Shown in pieces: positions 14,317-14,492 of a stretch of 14,492 nt of DNA (the stretch's first letter is position 1; each line of letters begins with the position of its first letter). Position numbers and translations under genes: made by a program. The DNA is taken from NCBI GenBank assembly GCA_958349075.1, contig CATWBR010000054.1, positions 1 to 14,492 of the forward strand, written 5' to 3'. The stretch is from an uncultured Clostridium sp. Its GTDB lineage: Bacteria > Bacillota > Clostridia > Lachnospirales > Lachnospiraceae. The notes below the pieces were generated by a model. It was not told the origin of the DNA. It worked only from the letters and a program-made list of their open reading frames with translations, and searched no databases.

Positions 14317-14492
14317 ATGGCAAATGCGAGAGAAGAATTGATCAGTAAAATCGAAAACGCAAGGGAACGGTTGAATAGAAGCATTGATACGGAGGATGAA
14401 TATAAAGTGATTTATCAATGCAGTGTGGAGCTTGATCAGTTATTAATTCTATATGTTGTAGCCGGTTACTATGTGATTTACATATGTAGAAG
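14317..14492 (+). CDS. Spo0E-family aspartyl-phosphate phosphatase, 3' end outside window
   Basis: An open frame of 58 codons runs from ATG at 14317 to the window edge without a stop. AAAAGGAGAG lies six bases upstream. The peptide is a two-helix hairpin type: MANAREELISKIENARERLN, then a linker with DTEDEY, then YQCSVELDQLLILYVV. The S-x-E-L-D-x-L-[LI]-x-x-Y signature is that of small Spo0E-like phosphatases, which remove phosphate from Spo0A~P and so restrain sporulation. These proteins are usually about 50-90 residues, so most of the gene is present. It is short and truncated, so assignment rests on the signature alone. Confidence 0.75.
   Translation, partial: MANAREELISKIENARERLNRSIDTEDEYKVIYQCSVELDQLLILYVVAGYYVIYICR

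Noticed and set aside
1..14492. CRISPR arrays, insertion sequences, tRNA or rRNA genes
   Set aside because: Scanning showed no regularly spaced repeats, transposase-like protein, or recognisable RNA-gene core sequences.

Overview
The window looks like a chromosomal segment of a Gram-positive, spore-forming gut-type Clostridia, most likely Lachnospiraceae (Enterocloster/Hungatella-like). This is inferred from strong AGGAGG-type ribosome binding sites, roughly half GC content, a lipoprotein-type sugar-binding protein, U-tract intrinsic terminators, and a Spo0E-family gene running off the right edge. There are 13 protein-coding genes (one cut by the window end) and no rRNA, tRNA or CRISPR array.

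Region 1 (1-6660, + strand) is a catabolic operon behind a good sigma-A promoter (22-50). It encodes an N-acetylneuraminate lyase/DHDPS-family aldolase, two CUT1 sugar ABC permeases, a lipoprotein solute-binding protein, a D-2-hydroxyacid dehydrogenase and a LarA-family nickel-pincer racemase/epimerase. LarA keeps H174, K184 and H200 at the same numbers as the Lactiplantibacillus enzyme. A terminator-like hairpin sits between the dehydrogenase and larA, and a perfect bidirectional terminator ends the unit. A coherent reading is import of a sugar acid or hydroxyacid, C2 stereo-inversion, oxidation to a 2-oxoacid, then aldol cleavage to pyruvate plus an aldehyde. The substrate is unknown, and no transporter ATPase, nickel-cofactor maturation gene or regulator is present.

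Region 2 (6667-8191) holds the housekeeping ATPase YchF on the minus strand. Upstream of it is a hairpin-rich intergenic stretch bounded by 25/26-identical direct repeats, then a separate 15-bp inverted repeat.

Region 3 (8192-12311, minus strand) is a metal/export locus. A DtxR/MntR-like regulator missing most metal ligands is followed by a cation-diffusion-facilitator transporter fused in frame to an N-terminally truncated YtrA-type GntR regulator. An ABC ATPase and a short ABC-2 permease that appears internally deleted come next. A separate tetR gene lies upstream with its own terminator. The tetR and dtxR promoters are both strong and carry the same operator pattern, TGAGT-N7-CTCAT, next to the -10 box, which suggests one regulator controls both.

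Region 4 (12312-14492, + strand) has a sigma-A promoter driving a roughly 200-nt leader with five successive hairpins, then an NSS-family sodium/amino-acid symporter. After it come a Spo0A-box-like site, a promoter, and the start of a Spo0E-like phosphatase gene that is open at the window edge.

The items most worth following up are the CDF-GntR fusion, the shared operator, the structured symporter leader and the aldolase/dehydrogenase/LarA gene set.
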